DNA from: JAZFYD01 sp036443405
GTDB taxonomy: Bacteria; Planctomycetota; PLA2
DNA length: 64,000 bases
Reading direction: 5' to 3'
NCBI GenBank assembly: GCA_036443405.1
Contig: JAZFYD010000122.1
Span: 1 to 64,000 of the forward strand
Positions within the stretch are counted from its first letter, which is position 1. Each line of letters opens with the position of its first letter. The translations under genes and the position numbers were made by a program. Below, in pieces: positions 33,102 through 42,504 of this stretch. Under the pieces are notes generated by a model. That model was not told the origin of the DNA. It did not search any database and worked only from the letters and a program-made list of their open reading frames with translations.

Positions 33102-35680
33102 ACTGTAGCGAAGCCCAGCTCTGTGCGATCCGTTTGGTGGACGGCGAACTGCCGGCGTCGACCGAAGGGGAGTTCCAAGCGCACATCGAAACGTGCGCGG
33201 ATTGCCGTGAGTTCCTCGCGGCCGAGCGCGCGACGGCCAAGGATGCGAACAGGTGCGGCGAGGAGTTGCGTGCGAGCGCGCCAAGCCTGGAGACGTTGGT
33301 GCTTCAGGGCGTGGACGGTGCGCCGGCGGGGCGGCCGCGCCAGGTCTATTTCGCGATCGGCATGGCCGCGGTGTTGATGGTCGTGACCATGCTCGCGATC
33401 TCGATGCGGCAGGACGATCTTGCGAAGCGGCGTGAGACCGAGGTCACGGGAACCCGGCTCGTGGCGCTGGAGGGTGCGCCGCTGCGCATGCTGGGCGATG
33501 GCGAGTACGAGCCGGCGGCCGAGGGGAAGACGCGCATCGAGGTGAGCGGTCGAGCCGTTGTTTTGGCTGGCACCGGCCGTGTCGAACTCACAACCGGTGT
33601 CTATCGCATTCACGTGGACGCGAACAACATCGAAGTGCACGTCGAGAAGGGGAGCGCGCGGATCACGGGCGTCGACGGCATGAAGCTCGAACTCCAGGCC
33701 GGGTCCAACGCGAAGCTGCGCCGCAGGAAGAGAGAAACGAAAGTGCCCTTCCTGGGCGAAATGCCGGTGCTGGGGCAGGTTTTCGCGCAGCCGCGGAACG
33801 TGACCGGCGTGGTGGTCGACGACAAGGGGCGCGCGGTAGAGGGCGCGCAGCTCTTCGGGTACGCGAAGGTCGATGGGTCCGGCGGAACACTGCTCGCGAA
33901 GACGGACACGCACGGGCGTTTCGTCGCCGAGTTCAAGGGCGGCAGCGTTAGGTTCCTGGGTGCGATTGCGCAGGACTGGGCGCCGACGCAGCTGCGCGAA
34001 CTCGATCCGGCGAAAACGTCGGCCGACTTGCGCCTCGGGTTTGTCGCTCCGGGGAGCTTGCTGAAAGGGACGGTTACGGATGCCGTCGGCAAGCCGGTGG
34101 CCGCGGCGCGCATCGAGGTCGGCGTGTTGCGAACCGGTGTGGAAGGGCGTTCCGAGGAAGGACTGCGGTTGCATCCCGCGCCGCCTCGGCGCCTGGTCGC
34201 GGACAAAGACGGCCGCTTCTACGCGGTGGGACTCCCGACGGAATGGCAGCCGCTGAAGGCGCAAGCCAAGGGGTATGCGCCGTATCACGCGCGCATCCGC
34301 CTGCCACCGCTCGGAAGCTCCACGATGCTCGCGAAGCTGACACGCGGTTCGGTGGTGAAGGGCACTGTGTGCGACGCGTCGGGCAACGCGGTGGCCGGCG
34401 TGCGGGTTACGTGGACTCAGCCGGAGTTTTCCGGGTTGCTTGCTCCCGCGGGGACTGTGAGTGACGCCAACGGAAGGTTCAAGCTCGAGCATGTCCCGGC
34501 GGGGCGCGTCGCGTTTCATGTCGTGGGCAAGGGGACCGTCGTTCGTGTCGGGGTCGAGGGGGCCGTCACTGGCGTGAGCTGGGGCGACACCGTGCACTGG
34601 GCAGAAGTGAAGCCGAATGCGGAGACGGTGGTCAATCCGGTACTTCCGGCGCCGCTGTTCCTGAGTGGCCGGGTGGTGCTCAAAAGTGGCGCGCCCGCAG
34701 CGGGGTTCCAGCTTGCCCTCGTGCCCATGGATCGCGCTGCGAGTGGCAAGGCGCTCGAGACGAAGACCGACGCCACCGGGGCGTTCCGCCTCGACGGTCT
34801 TTCACCGAACAAGTACTGGTTGCGCGCGTGGTACCCGAACCACGAGGGCGCGGCGCCGCACTGCGAGTTCGAAATCAAGCCGCGCGCCGAGCCATACGAG
34901 TTCGTCGTTCCGGACGAGGGTCCGAAGCCGGCGTCTGTCCAGGGCGTTGTAACGAGCGCCGACGGTCCGGTTGTAGCGGCCCGTGTGCGTCTCTGGTCGG
35001 CGGCCGTGTCGCAGTTGATTTATGAGCGCCGCACCGACAAGAAAGGCGCGTTTGTAGTGAAGCCCCTGACGCCGGGACGGTATCAAATCGAGGTGCACGT
35101 CGATGGTCGGCCCACGCTGCATCTCGCGCGCTTGGACCTTGCGCCGGGCGCGAGCCAGAGGCTGAGCCTTCGGTTCCCGGAGCCCGCGCGTTTGGAACTG
35201 ACGGCGCGGTTCGCTGAAGGGACTCCGGAGAAACTCCGCACGATTCGCCTCGTCAAGGACGATCGTGTGCTTCTGGAGACGCAGCGGCGGAAGGACGGCG
35301 TCTATGTCTCCGAAGCACTCGCCGCGGGTGAGTACCGGCTCGCGGTGTTGGGGCTCACCGGATTCGGGAGAAAGATCAAGTTCGCGGAGGGCGAGACGGT
35401 TGCGATGGTGCTCCCGATTCCGCGGCCGGTCGCGCTCACGTTGCGGTTCCGGTACCCCGGTGGCGAACCCGCCAAGTGGTTGGTGTATGGCGTGGAGGCC
35501 GGGCCCGATACGGCGCCCGCGCGCGGGACGGCCCGTGACGTGACCTCGCACATCCTGCTGAACGTGGTTCCGGGTGTCTACAAAGTGCAAGTAACCGATG
35601 ACCTCGGGCGGCGCGTGGAGCGCGAGATCGTCGTGCATCCGGATCCGGCGAAGCAGGAGATCGAGGTGGATGTGGAGTGA
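33098..35680 (+). CDS. membrane anti-sigma factor with FecR-like and Ig-fold exterior
   Basis: This is an 860-residue protein. Residues 1-45 are a zinc-binding anti-sigma domain (ZAS/zf-HC2) with C3, H29, C33 and C36 in the H-x3-C-x2-C pattern. One membrane helix (about 83-104, FAIGMAAVLMVVTMLAISM) follows. The exterior starts with a FecR-like beta segment ('RIEVSGRAVVLAGTGRVELTTG', then 'VHVEKGSARI'), then about six carboxypeptidase-regulatory-like units ('GVVVDDKGRAVEGAQL', 'GTVTDAVGKPVAAARIEVG', 'GTVCDASGNAVAGVRV'). The predicted role is to hold the upstream ECF factor at the membrane until an outside signal acts. Most anti-sigma factors are 200-300 residues; the long Ig-like exterior is unusual. 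GGAGGAAG precedes ATG 33098. Confidence 0.88.
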   Translation: MNCSEAQLCAIRLVDGELPASTEGEFQAHIETCADCREFLAAERATAKDANRCGEELRASAPSLETLVLQGVDGAPAGRPRQVYFAIGMAAVLMVVTMLAISMRQDDLAKRRETEVTGTRLVALEGAPLRMLGDGEYEPAAEGKTRIEVSGRAVVLAGTGRVELTTGVYRIHVDANNIEVHVEKGSARITGVDGMKLELQAGSNAKLRRRKRETKVPFLGEMPVLGQVFAQPRNVTGVVVDDKGRAVEGAQLFGYAKVDGSGGTLLAKTDTHGRFVAEFKGGSVRFLGAIAQDWAPTQLRELDPAKTSADLRLGFVAPGSLLKGTVTDAVGKPVAAARIEVGVLRTGVEGRSEEGLRLHPAPPRRLVADKDGRFYAVGLPTEWQPLKAQAKGYAPYHARIRLPPLGSSTMLAKLTRGSVVKGTVCDASGNAVAGVRVTWTQPEFSGLLAPAGTVSDANGRFKLEHVPAGRVAFHVVGKGTVVRVGVEGAVTGVSWGDTVHWAEVKPNAETVVNPVLPAPLFLSGRVVLKSGAPAAGFQLALVPMDRAASGKALETKTDATGAFRLDGLSPNKYWLRAWYPNHEGAAPHCEFEIKPRAEPYEFVVPDEGPKPASVQGVVTSADGPVVAARVRLWSAAVSQLIYERRTDKKGAFVVKPLTPGRYQIEVHVDGRPTLHLARLDLAPGASQRLSLRFPEPARLELTARFAEGTPEKLRTIRLVKDDRVLLETQRRKDGVYVSEALAAGEYRLAVLGLTGFGRKIKFAEGETVAMVLPIPRPVALTLRFRYPGGEPAKWLVYGVEAGPDTAPARGTARDVTSHILLNVVPGVYKVQVTDDLGRRVEREIVVHPDPAKQEIEVDVE

Positions 35681-35698
35681 GAGCGCGCGGAGTTTTCG

Positions 35699-35704
35699 TA
35701 AGAT
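35699..35704 (+). promoter_or_regulatory. -10-like TAAGAT, 6 bases before the CDGSH start
   Basis: TAAGAT ends 6 bases before ATG 35711. There is no Shine-Dalgarno sequence, so the message is predicted to be leaderless. Confidence 0.5.
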
Positions 35705-35710
35705 CCGCGC

Positions 35711-35914
35711 ATGAGTACCGAGATCCAGATCTTCGACAACGGTCCCATCTTCGTGCGCGGAGGTGAGGCGACGCTGAAGGACGCCGACGGCAAGGAGTTC
35801 AACCTCGAAGGCAAAGAAGCGATCGCGCTGTGCCGCTGCGGTGCGTCCGCGAACAAACCGTTTTGCGACGGCTCGCACAAGGGTGGCTTCGAAGACGCTT
35901 GCCGCGCCGAGTAG
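35711..35914 (+). CDS. CDGSH iron-sulfur protein
   Basis: This is a 67-residue single-domain protein. 'CRCGASANKPFCDGSH' is an exact CDGSH motif (C-x-C-x2-S-x3-P-x-C-D-G-S-H), whose three Cys and one His bind a labile 2Fe-2S cluster as in mitoNEET. The first 35 residues form the short beta front of the fold. Likely roles are electron transfer or redox sensing in the cytoplasm. It converges on the ABC transporter ATPase gene with 7 bases between stops. Confidence 0.93.
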   Translation: MSTEIQIFDNGPIFVRGGEATLKDADGKEFNLEGKEAIALCRCGASANKPFCDGSHKGGFEDACRAE

Positions 35915-35921
35915 TCGGCAC

Positions 35922-36653
35922 CTAGAGCACCTGCGACAGGAACGCCTGCGTCCGCGGCTCTTTGGCGTTTTCGAAGATGTCGGTTGGGGTGCCCTCTTCG
36001 ACGATGCGGCCTTCATCCATGAACAGCACGCGGTGCGCGACCTCTTTGGCGAAGCCCATCTCGTGGGTCGCGACCAGCATCGTCATGCCTTCCTCGGCGA
36101 GTTGTTTCATCGCGCCGAGGACCTCGCCGACCATCTCCGGGTCGAGCGCGCTTGTCGGCTCGTCGAACAGCATCGCTAGTGGCTCCATCGCCAGCGCCCG
36201 CGCGATCGCGACACGTTGTTTCTGGCCGCCGCTCAGCATGTCGGGGTACTGATCGCGCTTGTCCGCAACGCCGACGCGCTCGAGCAGCGCCATGGCGCGC
36301 GCTTCCGCTTCGGCCGAGGCCACACCGCGCACCAGCCGGGGCGCGAGCGTGACGTTCTTCAGCACGGTCAAATGCGGGAACAGGTTGAACTGCTGAAAGA
36401 CCATGCCCGCTTCCGCGCGCTTGTCGTCGACGTCCTTGGCGTCCGCGCGCACGGGCTCGCCCTCGTGCAGCACCTTGCCCGCCTCGGGAATCTCGAGCGC
36501 GTTGACGCACCGCAGCAGTGTGCTCTTGCCGGACCCGCTGGGGCCGATCACAACGACGACCTCGCCGGGCGCGACCGCGACGTTGATGTCCGATAGCGCG
36601 CGAAGCTCGCCGAAGTTCTTCGAGACGCCGCGCAACTCGATGCGTGCGGTCAC
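35922..36653 (-). CDS. polar amino-acid ABC transporter ATPase (GlnQ/HisP type)
   Basis: This is a 243-residue ATPase. Walker A is GPSGSGKST (about 36-44), the signature is LSGGQKQR, Walker B is [15 protein letters not shown], and the H-loop follows in ATHEMGFA. '[12 protein letters not shown]' at the Q-loop is typical of the polar amino-acid uptake branch. It overlaps the permease gene by 4 bases (ATGA) and forms a three-gene operon with it and the binding protein. It energises uptake at the inner face of the membrane. Confidence 0.95.
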   Translation of the reverse strand: MTARIELRGVSKNFGELRALSDINVAVAPGEVVVVIGPSGSGKSTLLRCVNALEIPEAGKVLHEGEPVRADAKDVDDKRAEAGMVFQQFNLFPHLTVLKNVTLAPRLVRGVASAEAEARAMALLERVGVADKRDQYPDMLSGGQKQRVAIARALAMEPLAMLFDEPTSALDPEMVGEVLGAMKQLAEEGMTMLVATHEMGFAKEVAHRVLFMDEGRIVEEGTPTDIFENAKEPRTQAFLSQVL

Positions 36654-37411
36654 AGGTGCGCCCCCAGTTGCTCGCTCTTGCCGAGTCTGCGTTCCAGCCT
36701 GCGGGCGACGAGCGAGAGCGGAATCGTCAGCGTGAGATAGAACGCCGCGACGACGAGATACGCCTCGAAGTGTTTGTACGTGGCGGCGCCGATCTGGCGC
36801 GCGCCGGCCATCAGGTCCGTGAGCGCGATCACGTAGAGCAGCGACGACTCCTTGGTCAGCGCGATCAGCTCGCCCGTCAGCGGCGGGATCATTCGCCGAA
36901 ACGCCTGCGGGAACACGATGTGGCGCAGCGTCTTTTGTCGCGAGAGGCCGAGCGAGCGGCCCGCCTCGAACTGACCGCGATCGATCGACTGAATCCCCGC
37001 GCGAAAGATCTCACCGATGTACGCCGCCGCGAACACGCCCAGCGCAAGCGTGCCGACGAAGAATTTGTTATCGACCTTGAGGATCGGAGCGATTCCGAAA
37101 TACGCGATGCTGATCTGGACGATGAACGGTGTTCCGCGGATCAGTTCGACGTAGAGGTCGCCGAGGTGCCGAATGGGCAGCGACGGGCTCAGGCGCGCCA
37201 GCGCGACGGCGGTGCCGAGAACGATGCCGATCACATATGCGCACGCGGTGGCCCCGACGGTGATGCCGAGGCCGTTCCAGTAGAGCCGTTGGTAGCGCCA
37301 CGCCGGCTCGAAGTTCCACTCGTAGCCGGAGAAGTAGAGCGCGAGTCCAAGCGTGCCAACCAACGCGAGGGTCAACCCCGCGCGGACCGGGAATTCGCTC
37401 CTACTTCTCAT
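36650..37411 (-). CDS. polar amino-acid ABC transporter permease
   Basis: This is a 253-residue permease with about five to six membrane segments. The EAA loop appears as '[33 protein letters not shown]', and '[12 protein letters not shown]' is the usual His/Glu/Gln/Arg/opine-type motif. It starts inside the end of the binding-protein gene (11-base overlap) and ends overlapping the ATPase gene. Only one permease is present, so it probably works as a homodimer. Confidence 0.95.
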   Translation of the reverse strand: MRSRSEFPVRAGLTLALVGTLGLALYFSGYEWNFEPAWRYQRLYWNGLGITVGATACAYVIGIVLGTAVALARLSPSLPIRHLGDLYVELIRGTPFIVQISIAYFGIAPILKVDNKFFVGTLALGVFAAAYIGEIFRAGIQSIDRGQFEAGRSLGLSRQKTLRHIVFPQAFRRMIPPLTGELIALTKESSLLYVIALTDLMAGARQIGAATYKHFEAYLVVAAFYLTLTIPLSLVARRLERRLGKSEQLGAHL

Positions 37412-38165
37412 CCGGAAGGTCGGGCATGTGCTTCTTGCGCAGCGCCTCGTAGCGCCCGTCGGCGCGGAACGCCTTCAGGAACTCGTTGATGCGCGCGACC
37501 CACTTCGTGTCGCCGAAGCGTGCGGCCATCGCGTAGGGCTCCGATGAGAGCGGATCGAGCACCGCGCGTGTCGTCTTCGAGTTGGTCATCGCATGCCGGA
37601 TGATCGAGTGTTGGTCGTACAGAAACGCGTCGGCCCGGCCGTGCACGACTTCCAACGCGCAGGTACCTTCCTCCGGAAGCGTCGTGACCAGCTCTTCCTT
37701 GAAGTGCTTCGCGGCATAGATGGCGCCGGTTGTCCCGAGCTTGACCACGATGCGCTTGCCGTCGGCGTCCGCGGCGATTCTTATTCCCGAGTCCTTCCCT
37801 ACGAGCATGCACAGCACCGTGTGGAAATACGGGTCGGAGAAGCTGCGGCTCTTGGCGCGCTCCTCGGTGGCCGTCATCCCGGAGATGATCAGGTCGATTC
37901 GGTCGCTGTCGAGCGCTCCGGGAAGCCCGGTGAACTCCATGCCCTCGATGCGCAGTCTGACGCCGAGATCTTTCGCAAGCTCGCGCGCCATGTCCATGTC
38001 GAAGCCGACGAACTCGTCGTTTTCGTTCTTGGATTCGAACGGCGGAAACTCGGGCTCCGTGCCGATCACGAGCTCGCCCGTGTCGAGCACCTTGTCGAGG
38101 GTGGAGTCGTACTTCTTGCAGGCGACTCCGAAGAGAAGTGCGAGGCACAAGAGCGTGAGGCGCAT
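37401..38165 (-). CDS. amino-acid ABC transporter substrate-binding lipoprotein
   Basis: This is a 254-residue protein. Residues 1-16 form a lipoprotein signal ending LFGVAC. The family-3 solute-binding fold is clear: 'GELVIGTEPEFPPFESKNENDEFVGFDMDMARELAKDLGV', 'DLIISGMTATEERAKSRSFSDPYF'. The residues that would contact the ligand amino group (E/D of FPPFE, TATEERA, SDPY) are those of polar amino-acid binders; the exact substrate cannot be told. TATAGT ends 8 bases before ATG 38165. It is the first gene of the operon with the permease and ATPase. Confidence 0.95.
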   Translation of the reverse strand: MRLTLLCLALLFGVACKKYDSTLDKVLDTGELVIGTEPEFPPFESKNENDEFVGFDMDMARELAKDLGVRLRIEGMEFTGLPGALDSDRIDLIISGMTATEERAKSRSFSDPYFHTVLCMLVGKDSGIRIAADADGKRIVVKLGTTGAIYAAKHFKEELVTTLPEEGTCALEVVHGRADAFLYDQHSIIRHAMTNSKTTRAVLDPLSSEPYAMAARFGDTKWVARINEFLKAFRADGRYEALRKKHMPDLPDEK

Positions 38166-38173
38166 GGCGGAAG

Positions 38174-38179
38174 ACTATA
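38174..38179 (-). promoter_or_regulatory. -10-like TATAGT, 8 bases before the binding-protein start
   Basis: On the minus strand TATAGT ends 8 bases before ATG 38165; there is no Shine-Dalgarno sequence. It drives the amino-acid transporter operon. Confidence 0.5.
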
Positions 38180-38233
38180 CCGCGCTCCGCTCCGGTGGGA
38201 CACCGCCGCGCCGCGGGTGCGGTGGTCGCGGCG

Positions 38234-39751
38234 CTAGCCGCCCGCGGCGTCCTCGTCCTTGATCTTGGCCTTCTCCAGGTTGAACCAGACCTGGTGGTCG
38301 AGGGGATCGATCTCGAAGGCGAGCTTCATCAACCGGTAACCCTCTTCCTTGTCTCCGAGGCCGTGCTTAACCCATCCGAGCAGCGAAATCGCCTGCGAGT
38401 GCATCGGGTCGAGTTCGAGGGTCTTCTCCAGGTACTTGTGCGCGGTCTTGTTTTTGTTCTGGACGAGCTTCAGCCACGAGTAGCGGTAGTGCACCTGCGC
38501 GTCCGCCACACCCGCGTCGATGGCTCGCTTGAAGAACTTGCGCGCCTGCGGGTTCTCGCCGAGGACGTCCATCACGTGGCCCGCCTCGGACCAGTTCATG
38601 TCCTTGCGGTCGAGCCTAAGTTCGCGCTTGATGTAGGCGTGCCACTCCGCTTCCAACGTCTTGAGGTTCTTGACCTTGAGCATGCGGAGCAGCGCCTTGA
38701 TCTGCTCGTCGGACGAGACGGTCTCCATCCCCGGGCCGGCGCGGGTGCGTTTGATCGATCCGGACCGTGCGAGCGCGAGGAAGTACTTCTTGAAGCGCTT
38801 TTCGTACTTTTCGTTCGAGAGCAGGAAGTGGCAGAACGACCAGGACCAAGCGTAACCCGCTACGCCCAAGCTCCTCCCCGATTCGATTAACGTCCGGAGC
38901 TTCAACCACCCGTCCTCTTGGATGCGAATCCACAGGTTTGCGAGCCGGCCGCTTTGAAGCAACCCGATCTCCATCGTCTCCGTTTCCGGGTCGTACTTGC
39001 TGGCTCCGAAGTACTCCGCCATGCCTTCGCCGATCCACCACGGGTAGCGGAACTTGCGATCCACCATGTGGGAGAGCATGTGGTTGCCCTCGTGGAACAT
39101 GATGCTGATCGTCAGCCCGACACGCCGGCGGTCGTAATAGAAATGCAGCGTTCGCATCGGGAGGACGTAGAAACCGGCCACGCCACGCGGCCTGCCCGTC
39201 ACCTGGTAGAAGTACTCCCTGTCGCGATAGATGTGGATGCGCGGCTTGCCGAACTTCGTTGACGGTTTGATCTTCCAGTACTTCGTGAAGAACTTGTAGT
39301 ACGTCTCGAAGAGCTTTTGCCACTCTTCGAAAATCTCGTCGGGCAGCGTGTGCTCGTAGTCGAACGTCTTCGTCTTGACTTTGGCGCGGTCGCGCCAGAA
39401 GTGGCGTGCTTTGGCCTGCTCGACCATCTCCTTTTTCTTGTCGATCTCCCGTTGTGCGAGCTTGCGCCAGTACGACTTGCTGATCCAGCGGCCCTTCCAC
39501 GGGTAGCGGTTTTTTCCCGCCTGCTCTTTTTCCTTGAGCGTCGTGGGCGTGAACTCGGGCGTTTCCCCGGCCTTGAAGAACCCGCGCAGAATGGCCTTCG
39601 GGACGACGATCTCGCCGTGTTCATACGTGAGCTTGTAGCCCTCTTCGGTGGCCTCGACCTTGTCGTGGTCCACGATCCGACCGTCGGCGAAAATCAGTGT
39701 GTCGGCAAAGAGCGGCCCAGCGCAAAGCGCGAAGATCAGCAGCAGTCGCAT
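38234..39751 (-). CDS. exported DUF1570-type gluzincin peptidase with TPR tail
   Basis: This is a 505-residue protein with a signal peptide (1-16). An SH3-like first part ('DTLIFADGRIVDHDKVEATEEGYKL') is followed by a Lys/Arg-rich helical linker. The catalytic part has 'SIMFHEGNHMLSH', an HExxH zinc motif, and 28 residues on 'WWIGEGMAEYFG', the downstream glutamate ligand of gluzincins; this is the DUF1570 arrangement common in planctomycetes. The last ~130 residues read as two to three TPR units. It starts 10 bases after the end of a paralogous gene that lacks the zinc site. Confidence 0.8.
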   Translation of the reverse strand: MRLLLIFALCAGPLFADTLIFADGRIVDHDKVEATEEGYKLTYEHGEIVVPKAILRGFFKAGETPEFTPTTLKEKEQAGKNRYPWKGRWISKSYWRKLAQREIDKKKEMVEQAKARHFWRDRAKVKTKTFDYEHTLPDEIFEEWQKLFETYYKFFTKYWKIKPSTKFGKPRIHIYRDREYFYQVTGRPRGVAGFYVLPMRTLHFYYDRRRVGLTISIMFHEGNHMLSHMVDRKFRYPWWIGEGMAEYFGASKYDPETETMEIGLLQSGRLANLWIRIQEDGWLKLRTLIESGRSLGVAGYAWSWSFCHFLLSNEKYEKRFKKYFLALARSGSIKRTRAGPGMETVSSDEQIKALLRMLKVKNLKTLEAEWHAYIKRELRLDRKDMNWSEAGHVMDVLGENPQARKFFKRAIDAGVADAQVHYRYSWLKLVQNKNKTAHKYLEKTLELDPMHSQAISLLGWVKHGLGDKEEGYRLMKLAFEIDPLDHQVWFNLEKAKIKDEDAAGG

Positions 39752-39761
39752 CCCGGACAGC

Positions 39762-41453
39762 TTACTTGGCCCAGGCGTACCAGGCCCGATCGAGCCTGTC
39801 CCACTGCTTGTCCGTAATTTCGGAAAACGTGGCGTTGAAGCTGTCTTCGTAGATCTTCTTGCTGCGTTTCTTGAACGCATCGATCATCGCTTGGGAGAAC
39901 TCCTCCGCGGCGCTGGCTTCCTCGTCGCCGCCCTCTTCGTCCTCATCTTCGTCTTCGTCGGATTCGCCGGCCTCACCCGCCTTCGCCGCCTCCAGCTTTG
40001 CCAACTGCTTTTCGCGTTCGGCCTCCAGTTCGGCCTGGGCGGTCTCGATGGAGACGATGAGGTTTTGTAGGTAGTTGCGCAGCGCACCCTTGAACGCGCC
40101 CCGGTTGCCTTTGGTGAGCAGGTACCAAACCACCGAGCCCGACTGCGTGTAGACGTCCATGCCCTCGGTATCTCGCAGGAACATCTTCTTGATGGGGGCG
40201 GCCCTGCCGGATTTCAACAACGCTCGCAATCTGGTCCGGTCCCAGCCATCCAGCTTGAACTCGAGTTTCTTGCCCTTGGAGCGGCCCATGCGGAGGTACT
40301 GGGTGAGTCCGTAGCGCAGCCACGGCGGCATGGAGTTTGAGAGAGCAGTGTTTTTATACGACAACCACTGGCTTGTGATGCTGCTGCTCAACCCGTCGAA
40401 TTCATAGCCGAAACTTCCGCCTTGGCGCTTCGCCACGAGGATCGGCGAGGCGCCGGACCAGAGGCTCTTTGACCCTTGGCTGTACGCGCGCTGTGCGTCG
40501 TAGTTTTGGAACACCCGCACGATGCCCGGCGGGACATAGTCGCTGCCGACTTCACCGAGCTCCTTGGCCAGATACGCACGCACGGCTTCGCAGTGGTTGA
40601 GGATGCGCTTGGTGTACTTGCGCGTGGTGTTGGAAAACGCGACGTAGTTCTTGGACCGGGCCATGTACCAGCCCTTACCGAGCACGTCCTTCTCGCGCGC
40701 GATGCGGCCTTCCATCTCTTCTTGCCGGGACTGCTTCTTCTCCTCCGTCGTCATCCCGGTTTCGTCGTCTTTATCTTTGATCTTCCGGCCCGTCGTCTCG
40801 GCGCCGGGCAGCGCTCTCTTGCGCTTGATGCGCCGGAACGACTTGAGGCAGCCCTTGAAACCCTTCAGGTAGTTCTTGTAGTAGTCGTCGAGGATCCGGA
40901 ACTGGACAGCGAAATCGATATCGTCGAAGTGATAGACCCAGGTCAGGATGCGCTTGGACGCTCGCGCGCCGGTCGGGTCCTCCATCAGCGCTTCGTAGAT
41001 GGAGATCTTGCCCTCGGGTCCGTCGATCTCCTCCTCGCGCGTGAAGTGATAACCGCCACCCGCGATGCCCTCCTTTTTCATGAAGTCCTTGTAGTCGCGG
41101 TAGTTCTCTTTGGTGGTGAAGACCTTCTGCCCGTACTTGCCGTCTTTGATCTCGGCTTTGCGCTCGCCTTTGCGCGAGTGCGGGAAACCGATGATCCAGA
41201 AGTCGGGTTTCTGCTCCCAGTAGTAGGTATTACCGGCGTCCTTGGGCTTTAGGCCTTTGGACCCGACGAACTTCGACGCCACCCATTTCTCGTTCGCGCT
41301 CATCGCGGCGGTGAGCCACCCGTTCGGCGACTTGACCTTGAAGCCCCAGCGGTCGTTCTTGTGATAGGGACCCGGCGGGTCGCCGGCACGCACCGGGGTA
41401 GCAACCAAAGCGACCAGGATGATCGCGAGAGAGATCGTTACGCGCTTAGTCAC
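39762..41453 (-). CDS. exported paralogue of the DUF1570 peptidase without its zinc site
   Basis: This is a 563-residue protein with a signal peptide (1-23, MTKRVTISLAIILVALVATP). Residues of about 25-210 form a domain reminiscent of exported lipid-transfer or PsbP-like folds. From about 265 the sequence follows the plan of its neighbour ('YMARSKNYVAFSNTTRKYTKRI', 'IVRVFQNYDAQRAYSQG'), but where HExxH should stand there is SSSITSQWLSYK, and the later GEGMAEY is RYGLTQY. A coiled-coil acidic tail (DEDEDEDEEGGDEE) follows. It is probably a non-catalytic partner or scaffold. GTG 41453 is preferred because GAGGTG lies 5 bases upstream; the frame is open to 41465. Confidence 0.6.
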   Translation of the reverse strand: MTKRVTISLAIILVALVATPVRAGDPPGPYHKNDRWGFKVKSPNGWLTAAMSANEKWVASKFVGSKGLKPKDAGNTYYWEQKPDFWIIGFPHSRKGERKAEIKDGKYGQKVFTTKENYRDYKDFMKKEGIAGGGYHFTREEEIDGPEGKISIYEALMEDPTGARASKRILTWVYHFDDIDFAVQFRILDDYYKNYLKGFKGCLKSFRRIKRKRALPGAETTGRKIKDKDDETGMTTEEKKQSRQEEMEGRIAREKDVLGKGWYMARSKNYVAFSNTTRKYTKRILNHCEAVRAYLAKELGEVGSDYVPPGIVRVFQNYDAQRAYSQGSKSLWSGASPILVAKRQGGSFGYEFDGLSSSITSQWLSYKNTALSNSMPPWLRYGLTQYLRMGRSKGKKLEFKLDGWDRTRLRALLKSGRAAPIKKMFLRDTEGMDVYTQSGSVVWYLLTKGNRGAFKGALRNYLQNLIVSIETAQAELEAEREKQLAKLEAAKAGEAGESDEDEDEDEEGGDEEASAAEEFSQAMIDAFKKRSKKIYEDSFNATFSEITDKQWDRLDRAWYAWAK

Positions 41454-41650
41454 CACGCACCTCACACACCCAGGGGTTCATAGAGTCATCGAGGGTAGGC
41501 TCCGTGCACAGTCGCCGCGTCAAAAAGAAGTCCCAGTCCGGAGCCGCCATCCTTGTCTATGGATCTTAAACGCCGCCGACAGGGTCATCGGTTCAGATTG
41601 GCGTGAGATTTCCTGTTTCGAACCGGGGGGCTTGGGTCGTGTGTCTCGTG

Positions 41651-41656
41651 GATAAT
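41651..41656 (+). promoter_or_regulatory. -10-like GATAAT, 8 bases before the DUF72 start
   Basis: GATAAT ends 8 bases before ATG 41665 with no Shine-Dalgarno sequence between. It belongs to the leaderless class. Confidence 0.5.
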
Positions 41657-41664
41657 CCGGGCCG

Positions 41665-42495
41665 ATGGGGCGGATCCACTACGGCACCTCGAGCTGGTCG
41701 GAGAAGAGCTGGGTCGGGCCGTTTTACCCAGATGGGGCGCGACCCGCCGAGTTCCTGACGCATTACGCTGAGCAGTTCGAGACCGTCGAGGCCGACAACA
41801 CGTATTACGCCATCCCGCGCGATTCGGTGGTGGACGGCTGGGCCGCGAAGACGCCGGAACGTTTCACGATGGCGGCGAAGTTCCCGAGGTCGATCGTGCA
41901 CGGTGGCGAGGGGCCGCGGCCGGACGGGGAGTCGGTGCTGTTACCGGAGCGCGTGTGGGGCGAAACCGAGGAGTTCCTGGCCGTGATGCGGCGGCTCGGC
42001 AAAAAGTGCGGACCGCTCGTGCTGCAGTTCCCGTACTTCAATCGCAGCGCGTTCGCGGGGCCCGAGCCGTTTCTGGAGCGGCTGGACGTGTATCTGGGCA
42101 AGCTGCCCGGCGACTTCCGGTATGCCGTCGAAGTCCGCAACAAGGGGTGGGTCACGCCGGCGTTGACCGGCGTGCTGCGCCGCCACCGGGCCGCGTTGGT
42201 GCTCGTGGACATCGCGTACATGCCGCACCCGGCATCTCTTGCGAAGTCGATGGACGTCGTCACCGCGGACTTCGTCTACTGCCGGCTCATCGGGGATCGC
42301 AAGGCCGTGGACGAAAAGACCAAGACGTTCGACCGCATCGTGCTCGATCAGGGGCGGCGGCTCGACCGATGGGCGGACCCGCTGCATCAGATCGCAGACG
42401 CGGCGCCCGAGATTTACGTCTATGCCAACAACCACTACGCCGGGCACGGGCCCGCCACGATCCGGGAGCTGCGCGACCGCATCGAGGGGGAGTAG
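41665..42495 (+). CDS. DUF72 (YecE-like) TIM-barrel protein
   Basis: This is a 276-residue cytosolic protein. It opens with 'IHYGTSSWSEKSWVGPFYP' and continues with 'QFETVEADNTYYAIP', 'KFPRSIVHG' and 'FRYAVEVRNKGW', all hallmarks of DUF72. The C-terminal 'IYVYANNHYAGHGPATI' completes the barrel. The biochemical role of DUF72 is not established. It converges on the DUF885 gene, the two stops being 9 bases apart. Confidence 0.92.
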   Translation: MGRIHYGTSSWSEKSWVGPFYPDGARPAEFLTHYAEQFETVEADNTYYAIPRDSVVDGWAAKTPERFTMAAKFPRSIVHGGEGPRPDGESVLLPERVWGETEEFLAVMRRLGKKCGPLVLQFPYFNRSAFAGPEPFLERLDVYLGKLPGDFRYAVEVRNKGWVTPALTGVLRRHRAALVLVDIAYMPHPASLAKSMDVVTADFVYCRLIGDRKAVDEKTKTFDRIVLDQGRRLDRWADPLHQIADAAPEIYVYANNHYAGHGPATIRELRDRIEGE

Positions 42496-42504
42496 GCCGT
42501 CGCG

